Origin: Nitrospirales bacterium
GTDB taxonomy: Bacteria; Nitrospirota; Nitrospiria; Nitrospirales; UBA8639
Length of the DNA: 8,686 nt
Direction: 5' to 3'
Assembly: GCA_021604265.1 (NCBI GenBank)
Contig: BQIY01000069.1
Location: 1 to 8,686 of the forward strand
A program made the translations under genes and the position numbers. Of the stretch, positions 1 through 5,240 are shown in pieces (position 1 is the first letter of the stretch; each line of letters begins with the position of its first letter). The notes below the pieces were generated by a model. That model saw only the letters and a list, made by a program, of their open reading frames with translations. It made no database searches and was not told the origin of the DNA.

Positions 1-170
1 AAAAGTGGCGGATTTGCGAAGTGCCTATTTCTTATTGTCCTCGCAGTCGAGCTGATGGGAAAAAAATTACCTGGAAAGATGGTGTTAAAGCCATTCAATG
101 TCTGATTCGGTATCGCCGGAGTAAACTTCTTGACCAGCAGCGCCACGTACATACCTTTTTAAACCCGTAA
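1..170 (+). CDS. Family 2 glycosyltransferase, C-terminal fragment (5' end outside window)
   Basis: Reading from base 3 gives 55 residues to a TAA at 168-170. The fragment starts [15 protein letters not shown], continues [14 protein letters not shown], and ends in a basic tail ([10 protein letters not shown]). The EVPISY...R(A/E)GKKI.W.DG.(K/R)A pattern is what I know from the C-terminus of family 2 glycosyltransferases of the dolichol/polyprenyl-phosphate mannose or glucose synthase type, which move a sugar from a nucleotide donor to a lipid phosphate or other membrane acceptor at the cytoplasmic face. The catalytic GT-A domain with its DxD motif lies before the window, so donor and acceptor cannot be read. 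No membrane helices follow the domain, so this is the soluble, single-domain form. The frame is fixed by lack of stops and family resemblance; the other two frames carry stops. The gene ends 383 bases before the next ORF with a good ribosome site. Confidence 0.7.
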   Translation, partial: KWRICEVPISYCPRSRADGKKITWKDGVKAIQCLIRYRRSKLLDQQRHVHTFLNP

Positions 171-213
171 AACCCTTCCTCTCGCCCTTTCCTTTTTTGT
201 TCTTTTTTGGTCA

Positions 214-228
214 TGATTCTCAATATCA
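214..228. promoter_or_regulatory. Fur-box-like inverted repeat
   Basis: TGATTCTCAATATCA fits the 7-1-7 Fur core TGATAATnATTATCA at 11 of 14 arm positions and is flanked by further symmetric bases (ATGAT...ATCAT). It lies about 340 bases before the first well-supported small ORF, which is far for direct promoter control unless a closer transcript starts here. In an AT-rich stretch a partial match of this kind can arise by chance. Confidence 0.3.
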
Positions 229-290
229 TTTTATGGTCGGATTGGGCATCACCCACACATCCCCGTTTTATACTCCGGCGAGCCTGTCAG

Positions 291-306
291 GGTGAAGGGC
301 TTCACC
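291..306. other. Small perfect hairpin
   Basis: GGTGAAGGGCTTCACC pairs GGTGAA with TTCACC around a GGGC loop. No T-run follows on either strand, so it is not an intrinsic terminator. It could be a structured 5' leader element of the downstream small ORFs, or chance. Confidence 0.3.
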
Positions 307-385
307 ATCAAGAACTGCAGGCAAAACCATACAGATGCTCTCGTGTACTTATCTAAGTCTTCTTGTTTCATGAAATTCCAAGTGG

Positions 386-413
386 TTGAATTGTTTAAAA
401 TTGCTTGAATACT
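386..413 (+). promoter_or_regulatory. Weak sigma70-like promoter candidate for the small-ORF unit
   Basis: TTGAAT at 386-391 and AATACT at 408-413 are separated by 16 bases, with 4 of 6 consensus matches each. It is the best pair I could find upstream of the small ORFs on the + strand, but this region is AT-rich and the match is modest. Confidence 0.22.
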
Positions 414-428
414 TTCGGTTCACGAATT

Positions 429-515
429 ATGAGGAACATCTTTTGCTGTCTTTTATGTCTATTGCATCTGACTTTTTACTTCTTGTCTGAATCAGCTAAA
501 AGTCGAGGAGGATGA
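429..515 (+). CDS. Possible 28-residue hydrophobic peptide
   Basis: ATG at 429 opens 28 codons to TGA at 513-515. The peptide has one basic residue near the start (MRNIFCC), a hydrophobic run rich in Leu, Phe and Cys (LLCLLHLTFYFL), and a short polar tail (ESAKSRGG), the layout of a signal peptide or single membrane span. No Shine-Dalgarno sequence precedes the ATG, so translation is uncertain. Its stop overlaps the ATG at 512-514 of a 9-codon ORF that does have an AGGAGG just before it, as in translational coupling. I recognise no family. It may be a relict of the same signal-peptide family as the two ORFs downstream, or a chance frame. Confidence 0.2.
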   Translation: MRNIFCCLLCLLHLTFYFLSESAKSRGG

Positions 516-540
516 GGTTTTCATACATGTGCCTTTTTTG

Positions 541-546
541 AGGAGG
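541..546 (+). promoter_or_regulatory. Strong ribosome binding site for the 40-residue ORF
   Basis: AGGAGG is a full Shine-Dalgarno match, 7 bases before ATG 554. Its quality is the main reason to accept an ORF of only 40 codons as a real gene. Confidence 0.6.
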
Positions 547-553
547 AATTTCC

Positions 554-676
554 ATGGTGGCCCGTCTAATATCAGCATGTTCAGTGTTCATGGTTGCCGT
601 AATCGGCGGCATTCTTACTTTCTTGCCAGCTCATGAGAAATCAAATAGTGAGAAGCATTTTATGCATATGTTCTAA
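554..676 (+). CDS. Small 40-residue membrane or exported peptide, paralogue of the next ORF
   Basis: ATG 554 to TAA 674-676 encodes 40 residues after a perfect AGGAGG at 7-base spacing. The N-terminus MVARL is followed by a hydrophobic core ending IGGILTFLPA at about residue 26, then a short polar tail (HEKSNSEKHF...). The next ORF begins MVVRL and has IGGVLTFVP in the same place, so the two start regions look like diverged tandem copies. This copy stops soon after the hydrophobic core and lacks the lysine-rich mature domain. It is either a truncated duplicate or a small membrane peptide in its own right. The stop lies one base before the AGGAGG of the next ORF, so the two are probably co-transcribed and perhaps translationally coupled. 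No known family recognised. Confidence 0.42.
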   Translation: MVARLISACSVFMVAVIGGILTFLPAHEKSNSEKHFMHMF

Positions 677-688
677 CAGGAGGGGGTC

Positions 689-943
689 ATGGTTGTACGT
701 CTGAGATTAGCACTTATTATTGCTACCATTGGTGGCGTTTTGACGTTTGTTCCTGTCTCAAGCTTTGCCGGTTCTGCCCAAGATGCGTTCAAGAAGCTGC
801 AGGGTCAAAATGGTTCAGAAATTAAAGCCCGCTCTTCCAGTTCTGCCGGGAAAGCCTCTGGAGAGAACGGTGCGGAAAAAGAGAAAGCCAAAAAGGCGAT
901 GAAAGATGCCGTGAATAAAGGAACGAAAAAGTCTCATGATTAA
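689..943 (+). CDS. Small exported lysine-rich protein, hypothetical
   Basis: The 84-residue product starts at ATG 689, five bases after AGGAGG at 678-683. Residues 1-27 form a classical Sec signal peptide: basic start (MVVRLRL), hydrophobic core (ALIIATIGGVLTFVPV), and a likely cleavage after Ser-Phe-Ala at residue 27. The predicted mature part, about 57 residues, is low-complexity and hydrophilic: a serine patch (RSSSSAG, 49-55) and about a dozen lysines, concentrated in a helical-looking charged segment (EKEKAKKAMKDAVNKGTKK). It has no cysteine. I recognise no family; a small periplasmic protein that binds nucleic acid, polyanions or the envelope would fit the composition, but this is inference. 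Its N-terminus matches the 40-residue ORF just upstream. A strong terminator lies about 110 bases downstream, so it is the last gene of a short unit. Confidence 0.7.
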   Translation: MVVRLRLALIIATIGGVLTFVPVSSFAGSAQDAFKKLQGQNGSEIKARSSSSAGKASGENGAEKEKAKKAMKDAVNKGTKKSHD

Positions 944-1051
944 AGAATTTGGTTATGAAGAATTAGCCGGATAATAAAATCGTTTTAATGCACACATATA
1001 CGCTGTAGGGCTGGATTTTTATACCCCCTCATATCTACTGGCTCTACCGAT

Positions 1052-1090
1052 AAAGGGCTCATTTGGATTTTCCAAATGAGCCCTTTTTCT
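1052..1090 (+). terminator. Rho-independent terminator of the small-ORF unit
   Basis: Bases 1052-1067 pair perfectly with 1071-1086 (16 pairs) around a 3-base TTT loop. The GC-rich lower stem is AGGGCTC/GAGCCCT, and the 3' arm runs into TTTTTCTTT. This is a textbook intrinsic terminator on the + strand, placed about 110 bases after the lysine-rich small protein. On the - strand the arm is followed only by a weak T-run, so it is mainly one-directional. Confidence 0.88.
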
Positions 1091-1163
1091 TTATAGGTCT
1101 TCACATTGGGAGTTTGGCATGTGACGGTGGAATGGTTTTTAAGAACATATGAACGATGGAATG

Positions 1164-1188
1164 TTGAAAGATAATGAAATCTTTTCAA
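1164..1188. repeat. Inverted repeat with one-base bulge
   Basis: TTGAAAGAT (1164-1172) pairs with ATCTTTTCAA (1179-1188) around AATGAA, with one extra A in the stem. No T-run follows. It sits about 350 bases before the prenyltransferase gene and could be an operator or leader structure; the GATAAT inside it also resembles a -10 element, without a fitting -35. Confidence 0.3.
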
Positions 1189-1317
1189 TGCGGAGTCCAA
1201 TGGATTGGATTTCGCAAAATGCCTGAGGTCGTTTCGATACGTGTGAATATGTGGAGTGAGCATGCTACGCTGTGAAGCTAACGCTTTGGATATTTCCCGC
1301 GAGAGAGTATGAAGATG

Positions 1318-1329
1318 CGCACGCGTGCG
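1318..1329. repeat. Perfect 12-base palindrome CGCACGCGTGCG
   Basis: CGCACGCGTGCG is its own reverse complement and stands out as GC-rich in an AT-leaning gap. It lies 80 bases before the leader-like ORF and 190 before the prenyltransferase start, a reasonable distance for a dimeric regulator site. No known consensus assigned. Confidence 0.35.
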
Positions 1330-1400
1330 GTATTCATGATTTGGTGAATAGCCAATGAGCTTCGCTGTGTTTTTAGGACGTTAAGTCATTGTTTTTTGGT

Positions 1401-1407
1401 AAGGAGG
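1401..1407 (+). promoter_or_regulatory. Strong ribosome site in front of a 27-codon ORF
   Basis: AAGGAGG lies four bases before ATG 1412 and is the only good Shine-Dalgarno sequence in the 576-base gap. The annotated start of the prenyltransferase at 1520 has none, which makes this site odd. Confidence 0.55.
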
Positions 1408-1411
1408 GTTG

Positions 1412-1495
1412 ATGCGCGATCTGTTCCTTGTGTCGTCCAAAATGTCACGTATATTTGGCATTTTGTCTTCTGATGCATGCGCACGGCTCGCTTGA
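1412..1495 (+). CDS. 27-residue leader-like ORF upstream of, and in frame with, the prenyltransferase gene
   Basis: ATG 1412 has a strong AAGGAGG site at four-base spacing and reads 27 codons (MRDLFLVSSKMSRIFG...) to TGA 1493-1495. The large gene at 1520 is in the same frame, and the codons between (1496-1519) are open, so the TGA is the only thing separating them. Three explanations are possible. It may be a translated leader peptide that couples initiation at 1520, which lacks its own ribosome site. The real N-terminus of the prenyltransferase may lie here, interrupted by a nonsense mutation or sequence error. Or it may be chance. A hairpin (CAAAATG/CATTTTG) lies inside the ORF and GTTGA/TCAAC just after it, as in attenuator-like leaders. 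No family recognised. Confidence 0.3.
   Translation: MRDLFLVSSKMSRIFGILSSDACARLA
1438..1465 (+). repeat. Inverted repeat inside the leader-like ORF
   Basis: CAAAATG (1438-1444) pairs with CATTTTG (1459-1465) across a 14-base loop. A second short inverted repeat, GTTGA/TCAAC (1496-1510), ends 9 bases before ATG 1520. Together they could modulate translation of the downstream gene, but both stems are short and may not be functional. Confidence 0.25.
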
Positions 1496-1519
1496 GTTGA
1501 TTGCCTCAACGAATCTTTT

Positions 1520-2440
1520 ATGAGAGAGCATAGTCCGCTTCGTTTGAGTCTTGAATCTGCTTTCGCGACGCTTCTAAAGCGTGTATTGCCAGACCACGGT
1601 TTCGCAGATCAGCTTCACGGAAAATTTCGCCCCGATGCGACCGCTTGGGCTATGATGGTTCTGAAGAAACAGGGCCTCGAGTCTGAAATCGTAAAACTGG
1701 CTGGAAATCGATTATCGGATTATCAAATGTCTGATGGCCGAGTTGTGATTGCCATTGATCATCCAGATGCCCTATGGCCTACGCCTTTAGCTGTCTTGGC
1801 CTGGCAGGGTTCGAATGTTCATCATCGCGCGTGGGAACGAGCGGTGATCTTTCTGCTTCAGGCTACAGGTGTTCATTGGGAAAAGCCGGAACATGATTTA
1901 GTCGGACATGACACGGAGATTCCAGGTTGGCCTTGGATTGATCGGACGCATTCCTGGGTCACACCAACGGCTCTCTCGATGATGGCCTTAACAGTAGCGG
2001 GATATGGTGATCATTCCAGAGTGACAGCAGGAGCAAATTTGTTGCTTGATCGGCAACTCTCGGCCGGAGGATGGAATTACGGGAACACATCGGTATTGGG
2101 GACCCAACTTCATCCTTTTCCTGAAACAACCGGAATGGCTTTAAACGCTCTAGCCGGTCGTGTTTCGCGTGAAGCGATCGAGCCTAGTCTCCATTATCTT
2201 CAGGAGCAAATGCCCACACTTCGGACACCTCTTTCGCTCGGGTGGTCGGTACTCGGCCTTCAGGCGTGGTCGGTTTCGCCAGAGCAGACGCAACAGTGGA
2301 TTGTTGAGACGCTTGAACGAGCTCCTCGATACGGGGGGTATGATACGGCCTCGTTATGTCTGTTGTTAGCAGCTGGTCTGGCAACTGAAGGCTTGGAAAG
2401 TCTCATAGGTTCAGAAACCGGCGGAACCAGACATTCATAG
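1520..2440 (+). CDS. Prenyltransferase/squalene-oxidase repeat protein (terpene-cyclase-like alpha/alpha fold)
   Basis: The 306-residue product has repeated helical units of the alpha/alpha-toroid superfamily shared by squalene-hopene cyclases and protein prenyltransferases. The clearest are SWVTPTALSMMAL (146-158), RQLSAGGWNYG (178-188, a QW-like motif QxxxGGW) and GWSVLGLQAW (241-250). It is about half the length of a full squalene-hopene cyclase, and I see no DxDD catalytic acid motif, so it is probably not a working triterpene cyclase. No signal peptide or membrane segment is evident. The start at ATG 1520 has no Shine-Dalgarno site; a better site lies at 1401-1407 before an in-frame ORF that ends in TGA 1493. 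It is followed after 15 bases by a DUF362 gene in the same frame, and the two are almost certainly one operon. Its reaction is unknown; a binding or modifying role with the DUF362 partner is inference. Confidence 0.85.
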   Translation: MREHSPLRLSLESAFATLLKRVLPDHGFADQLHGKFRPDATAWAMMVLKKQGLESEIVKLAGNRLSDYQMSDGRVVIAIDHPDALWPTPLAVLAWQGSNVHHRAWERAVIFLLQATGVHWEKPEHDLVGHDTEIPGWPWIDRTHSWVTPTALSMMALTVAGYGDHSRVTAGANLLLDRQLSAGGWNYGNTSVLGTQLHPFPETTGMALNALAGRVSREAIEPSLHYLQEQMPTLRTPLSLGWSVLGLQAWSVSPEQTQQWIVETLERAPRYGGYDTASLCLLLAAGLATEGLESLIGSETGGTRHS

Positions 2441-2455
2441 GTCATTCTTGATGAA

Positions 2456-3505
2456 TTGACGCTTTTCTCTATGTTTCCTCACTTACTCACTCCTTCAACA
2501 TGGACGCGGCGTAAATTTCTCAAATTTCTTTTGGCTGGGAGTGCGCTTGTTGCTTCGTCGTCGTGTGCGACTCCGATGAGACGAGAGTCTCGTTTGAAAG
2601 CCCAGGTGTTTGTCGGTCAGGAGGATTCGTATGAAGGCAGTCTACGCAGCCTGATAGAGCGAGGGTTTCAAGAACTCGGTGTCTCGGCATCAGAAATTCA
2701 TGGGAAAAAGATTTTACTCAAACCGAATCTCGTCGAAACCCATACCACAAGTGCACATATTAATACGCATCCGCTCGTCATTCGTGCTGCGATTGAAGCA
2801 TTCCTCAACTTAGGCGCCCGCCAAGTGGTGGTGGGGGAAGGCCCCGGGCACCGGCGGGATGCGTTGCATATTCTCGAAGAGTCGGGTCTGGCTTCGATCC
2901 TTTACGAAGACCGAATTCCTTTTATGAATTTGAATGAACAGATGGGGTATGCCGTGAGAAACCAAGGCCAGCGGACGGCTCTCTCCACGTTAACGTTTCC
3001 TGCCGTCTTTCGCGATATCGATTGGATTGTCTCAATGCCAAAACTGAAAACGCATCATTGGGCAGGCGTAACGTTGTCCATGAAAAATCTCTTTGGTGTG
3101 CTGCCGGGTCTCTATTACGGGTGGCCGAAAAATGTGTTACATCATCAAGGCATTCATGAATCCATCTTGGATATTTATGCGACACTCAAACCGCATTTTG
3201 CAATTGTGGATGGCATTGTCGGGATGGAAGGCGACGGCCCAATCATGGGCAGTCCAAAATCTGCGGGCGTCATCGTGATGGGGAGAGACTTCCCCGCTGT
3301 CGATGCCACTTGTGCTCGATTAATGGGAATTGACCCTCACCACGTTCCCTACCTGAATATTTCCAAGGATTGGTTGGGGACTATAAGTGAAGCCCATATT
3401 GAACAACGAGGTGAATCGATTCGAGCATTTCGACAAGACTTTGCGCTCTTGGACCACATTCCTGCTCAACAAGGGTTACGTTTGAAGGAGGAGGTCTCTC
3501 CTTGA
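2456..3505 (+). CDS. DUF362 domain protein with twin-arginine signal
   Basis: The longest reading starts at TTG 2456 (349 residues). ATG 2471 is a good alternative that keeps the whole signal; neither has a clear ribosome site. The N-terminus carries a Tat-type motif (TRRKFLKF, Arg 18-19) and a hydrophobic stretch ending in SSSCA. Cys37 might be lipidated, but the lipobox is not canonical. The DUF362 domain follows: LLKPNLVETH (87-96), VGEGPGHRRD (127-136), a highly typical core around MPKLKTHHWAGVTLSMKNLF (194-213), and IVDGIVGMEGDGP...G (250-265). No ferredoxin-type cysteine clusters are present, unlike the DUF362-ferredoxin fusions. The family is widespread and its reaction is not established to my knowledge. 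Export in folded form suggests a cofactor-containing or pre-folded periplasmic protein. It lies 15 bases after the prenyltransferase-like gene and probably works with it. Confidence 0.9.
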   Translation: MTLFSMFPHLLTPSTWTRRKFLKFLLAGSALVASSSCATPMRRESRLKAQVFVGQEDSYEGSLRSLIERGFQELGVSASEIHGKKILLKPNLVETHTTSAHINTHPLVIRAAIEAFLNLGARQVVVGEGPGHRRDALHILEESGLASILYEDRIPFMNLNEQMGYAVRNQGQRTALSTLTFPAVFRDIDWIVSMPKLKTHHWAGVTLSMKNLFGVLPGLYYGWPKNVLHHQGIHESILDIYATLKPHFAIVDGIVGMEGDGPIMGSPKSAGVIVMGRDFPAVDATCARLMGIDPHHVPYLNISKDWLGTISEAHIEQRGESIRAFRQDFALLDHIPAQQGLRLKEEVSP

Positions 3506-3563
3506 TTGTTCGACAGCAAGAGGTGATTTCTCTATTACATACACTCTAATTTCAGCAGGCAGT

Positions 3564-3576
3564 TCTCTCTCTCTCT
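3564..3576. repeat. Short (TC)6 dinucleotide run before the DUF5069 gene
   Basis: Six TC units plus one T lie between the DUF362 stop and the ribosome site of the next gene. The run ends directly before TATATG, a -10-like hexamer, so a change in unit number could alter promoter spacing. At six units it is short for a phase-variable tract. Confidence 0.5.
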
Positions 3577-3592
3577 ATATGAAAGGACAAAA

Positions 3593-4003
3593 ATGCGTAA
3601 GCCCACTGACCAACTTGTCGGTTGCTGCTGGTTGCCACGGTTTATCGATAAGGGTCGTTTGGGGATTTCTGGAACGTTGCCGTTTTTCTATCGAATCGCA
3701 TTTTGTCGTCCGATGGGTTTAGACGGACACTTTTTACGTCATTTTCATTTACAAAAGAAAGATTTCCTTCAGGCCGTTCAAGGATCTGGGTCGACTGATG
3801 ATGGGGTGTGTCAATGGTTTCTTGTGCAGCCCAAGGTCACTTCAGCGCGTATTGCAGAGTGGAATAGGTACGCTCCTCGATTGGGAGAGCCCGGGTATCC
3901 AGGTTACTGGACGTTTCATTTGCTGAAATGGATGTTGTACCCCAAGGCTGTCGTTAGGCCAGTCAACAGTTTGTTTGATGCCATCATCCAAGACGAAACA
4001 TGA
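3593..4003 (+). CDS. DUF5069 family protein
   Basis: The 136-residue product starts at ATG 3593, seven bases after the Shine-Dalgarno-like AAAGGA. The N-terminal third is diagnostic of DUF5069: a short lead-in (MRKPTDQLVG), then LPRFIDKGRLGISGTLP (14-30), matching the family pattern LPR.IDKARA...GTLGEY. It continues through a segment with GLDGHFLRHFHLQKKDFLQAV (42-62) and a predicted helical C-terminus. It has no signal peptide or membrane span, so it is probably cytoplasmic. The family has no established function that I know of. The gap of 87 bases from DUF362 holds a TC-repeat and no terminator, so it may share that transcript or have its own promoter. It converges with the minus-strand aminotransferase gene, with 33 bases between the stops. 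Confidence 0.82.
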   Translation: MRKPTDQLVGCCWLPRFIDKGRLGISGTLPFFYRIAFCRPMGLDGHFLRHFHLQKKDFLQAVQGSGSTDDGVCQWFLVQPKVTSARIAEWNRYAPRLGEPGYPGYWTFHLLKWMLYPKAVVRPVNSLFDAIIQDET

Positions 4004-4044
4004 TTGGTTATATTGGTACACATGCTGTGCAAGGCGTCATGTTT
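3997..4044. other. Convergent gene ends with a long-looped inverted repeat
   Basis: AACATGA (3997-4003) overlaps the DUF5069 stop, and TCATGTT (4037-4043) overlaps the stop of the opposite gene. They are complementary over seven pairs with a loop of more than 30 bases, and a T-run of four follows. As a terminator it would be weak; no better one is visible between the convergent genes. Confidence 0.2.
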
Positions 4045-5116
4045 TCATTGTCTCGAGTGTGTTCGTGACATTGCTGGCATCAGCTTCGTTCAGCCAGGAC
4101 ATTCTGACGGCTGGCGTTTCACCTACTGGATAGTCCGTGAATGGCTTCACCACAATGTTATCTTTTTTGAAAATTTCCATAATTGCGTTGTGATGCTGGG
4201 ACGCAAATGTCAGAATGCCAGGTGCATGCGGACCATCCCATTCTTTTGGCTGAATCTCTGGTATCTGCTCTAACCGCTGCTTTGTCTGTTCCCGTATGTT
4301 CTTCGACCTTTCCGTGTTGAGGCCTTTGAGTTTTTTGATGTCGCACGCTTTGGCGAGCCCCGCAATAAGGCCAATATTCTGTGTGCCGATCTCAAATTGA
4401 GAGGCTGGAGGCTGTCCTGCTGATGTTGGATTTGACCGTATGGAGGGCGCGTCTTCTAGCAAACGTTTGGAGATGATTAGTCCACCTGTTCCCAACGGTC
4501 CGCGACACCATTTGTAACCTGAGAAAAAATACGCATCGCAATGTAATTGGTCGAAATTCACGGGAATATGTCCGACGGCCTGGGCGCCATCAACAACCAA
4601 AAGTTTGCCGCGTTCTTTGGCAAGAGCCGAGATGCCAGCAATTGGGAAGATTCGTCCATCCACATGCGAGACATGACTCACAATGATTGCTCTGACTCTT
4701 GGCTCATGTAACGCATGATGAACCGATGTCAAAAATTCTTGTGGTGAAGAAGTTGGCGGAAAAAATTTCGTTTCAACGCCTTGATGTTCGAGGGCAAGCA
4801 GTTCATGGCGAATGGACGGGTTTTCATGGGTTGAGCTTACAATGATGTCTCCGGGCTTCCAGCCTATTGATGCGAGAAGTAAATAGTTTGCCGTCGAGGC
4901 ATTGGCTACAAACGCGATGGATGATGGATTGGAGACATGGAGGAACGCCGCGACGGTTTCACGGTACTGCTGAATTTTGGCCCGATACCACTGAATTCCC
5001 TTTTCAGAGTATAAATATTCTTCGAATTCTACGAGTGTTGATTCGATAGTTTCCTGAGCTTCAGGGCAGATTGGACACAATGCGGCATAATTGAGGTAGA
5101 TCATCAGAGGGGTCAC
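4037..5116 (-). CDS. PLP-dependent class V aminotransferase-fold protein, EgtE-like
   Basis: The 359-residue product is a fold-type I PLP enzyme of the class V aminotransferase/cysteine desulfurase group. Visible features are the N-terminal IYLNYAALCP, the cofactor-phosphate region around NAST (72-75), His97 in the STHENPS segment, DGAQA with Asp176 for the pyridine nitrogen, the Schiff-base Lys202 in SGYKWCRGPLGTGG, and Arg338 (VRMSW), which should bind the substrate carboxylate. The last cysteine is Cys258, so the C-terminal catalytic cysteine loop of IscS/SufS desulfurases is missing. This favours a C-S lyase, epimerase or lyase-like role. Placement 124 bases after egtD on the same strand suggests EgtE, the lyase that releases ergothioneine from hercynylcysteine sulfoxide. 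The start is uncertain: GTG 5116 gives the longest frame, ATG 5104 starts right at MIYLN, and neither has a clear ribosome site. Confidence 0.82.
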   Translation of the reverse strand: MTPLMIYLNYAALCPICPEAQETIESTLVEFEEYLYSEKGIQWYRAKIQQYRETVAAFLHVSNPSSIAFVANASTANYLLLASIGWKPGDIIVSSTHENPSIRHELLALEHQGVETKFFPPTSSPQEFLTSVHHALHEPRVRAIIVSHVSHVDGRIFPIAGISALAKERGKLLVVDGAQAVGHIPVNFDQLHCDAYFFSGYKWCRGPLGTGGLIISKRLLEDAPSIRSNPTSAGQPPASQFEIGTQNIGLIAGLAKACDIKKLKGLNTERSKNIREQTKQRLEQIPEIQPKEWDGPHAPGILTFASQHHNAIMEIFKKDNIVVKPFTDYPVGETPAVRMSWLNEADASNVTNTLETMKT

Positions 5117-5156
5117 AATATATGAGTGAACCGCTACCTTGCCAGGATTTATTGAA

Positions 5157-5169
5157 TCACTTCAAGTGA
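5157..5169. promoter_or_regulatory. Palindrome in the egtD-egtE-like gap
   Basis: TCACTTCAAGTGA is a perfect 6-1-6 palindrome in the 124-base gap, about 40 bases before the start of the aminotransferase gene. It could be an operator for an internal promoter, or chance. The stem has no useful loop, so a DNA-level site is more likely than an RNA hairpin. Confidence 0.25.
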
Positions 5170-5240
5170 GCTGCGATGGTGGTGTGAATAATATTCTGGG
5201 GAAGGCTCTGCATGCTGGTTCTGGATATGGGTACGATGCT

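Larger units (their letters stand above)
171..553. other. Mostly non-coding stretch with weak regulatory signals
   Basis: Between the glycosyltransferase stop and the first ORF with a strong ribosome site I see no long reading frame. Bases 171-210 are pyrimidine-rich with T-runs but no convincing GC stem, so there is no classical terminator. The stretch holds a palindrome resembling a Fur box (214-228), a small perfect hairpin (291-306), a weak promoter-like pair (386-413), a 28-codon hydrophobic ORF (429-515), and a 9-codon ORF starting at 512 right against an AGGAGG. Two AGGAGG motifs (506-511 and 541-546) lie within 40 bases. Confidence 0.5.
944..1519. other. 576-base gap with terminator, palindromes and a leader-like ORF
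   Basis: No long gene is supported on either strand. The gap contains the terminator at 1052-1090, a bulged hairpin at 1164-1188, a 12-base palindrome at 1318-1329, a 27-codon ORF with a strong ribosome site at 1412-1495, and two short inverted repeats close to the start of the next gene (1438-1465 and 1496-1510). Promoter elements for the prenyltransferase unit must lie here, but I found no clean -35/-10 pair. Confidence 0.5.

Noticed and set aside
1..105. Frame-1 ORF ending at TGA 103-105
   Set aside because: The peptide has no family resemblance, whereas frame 3 over the same bases shows the glycosyltransferase C-terminal pattern.
381..404. Sigma54 promoter (TGG...TTGC)
   Set aside because: The GG and GC elements are 17 bases apart; the sigma54 -24/-12 arrangement needs about 10.
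985..1263. 92-residue minus-strand ORF
   Set aside because: It runs through the 16-base-pair terminator stem, has no ribosome site and no recognisable protein pattern; part of its apparent open frame is the terminator hairpin itself.
1493..1495. TGA as selenocysteine codon joining the leader-like ORF to the prenyltransferase
   Set aside because: No selenocysteine insertion hairpin was evident just downstream, and the family is not known for selenocysteine; a leader peptide or nonsense change is simpler.
4004..4273. 89-residue plus-strand ORF following the DUF5069 gene
   Set aside because: It lies almost entirely opposite the C-terminal coding region of the PLP enzyme, which has clear family motifs; composition (many Cys, Trp, His) looks like antisense translation.
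4037..5116. Housekeeping cysteine desulfurase (IscS/SufS)
   Set aside because: The C-terminal catalytic cysteine loop is missing and the gene sits beside egtD with no Isc or Suf partners.
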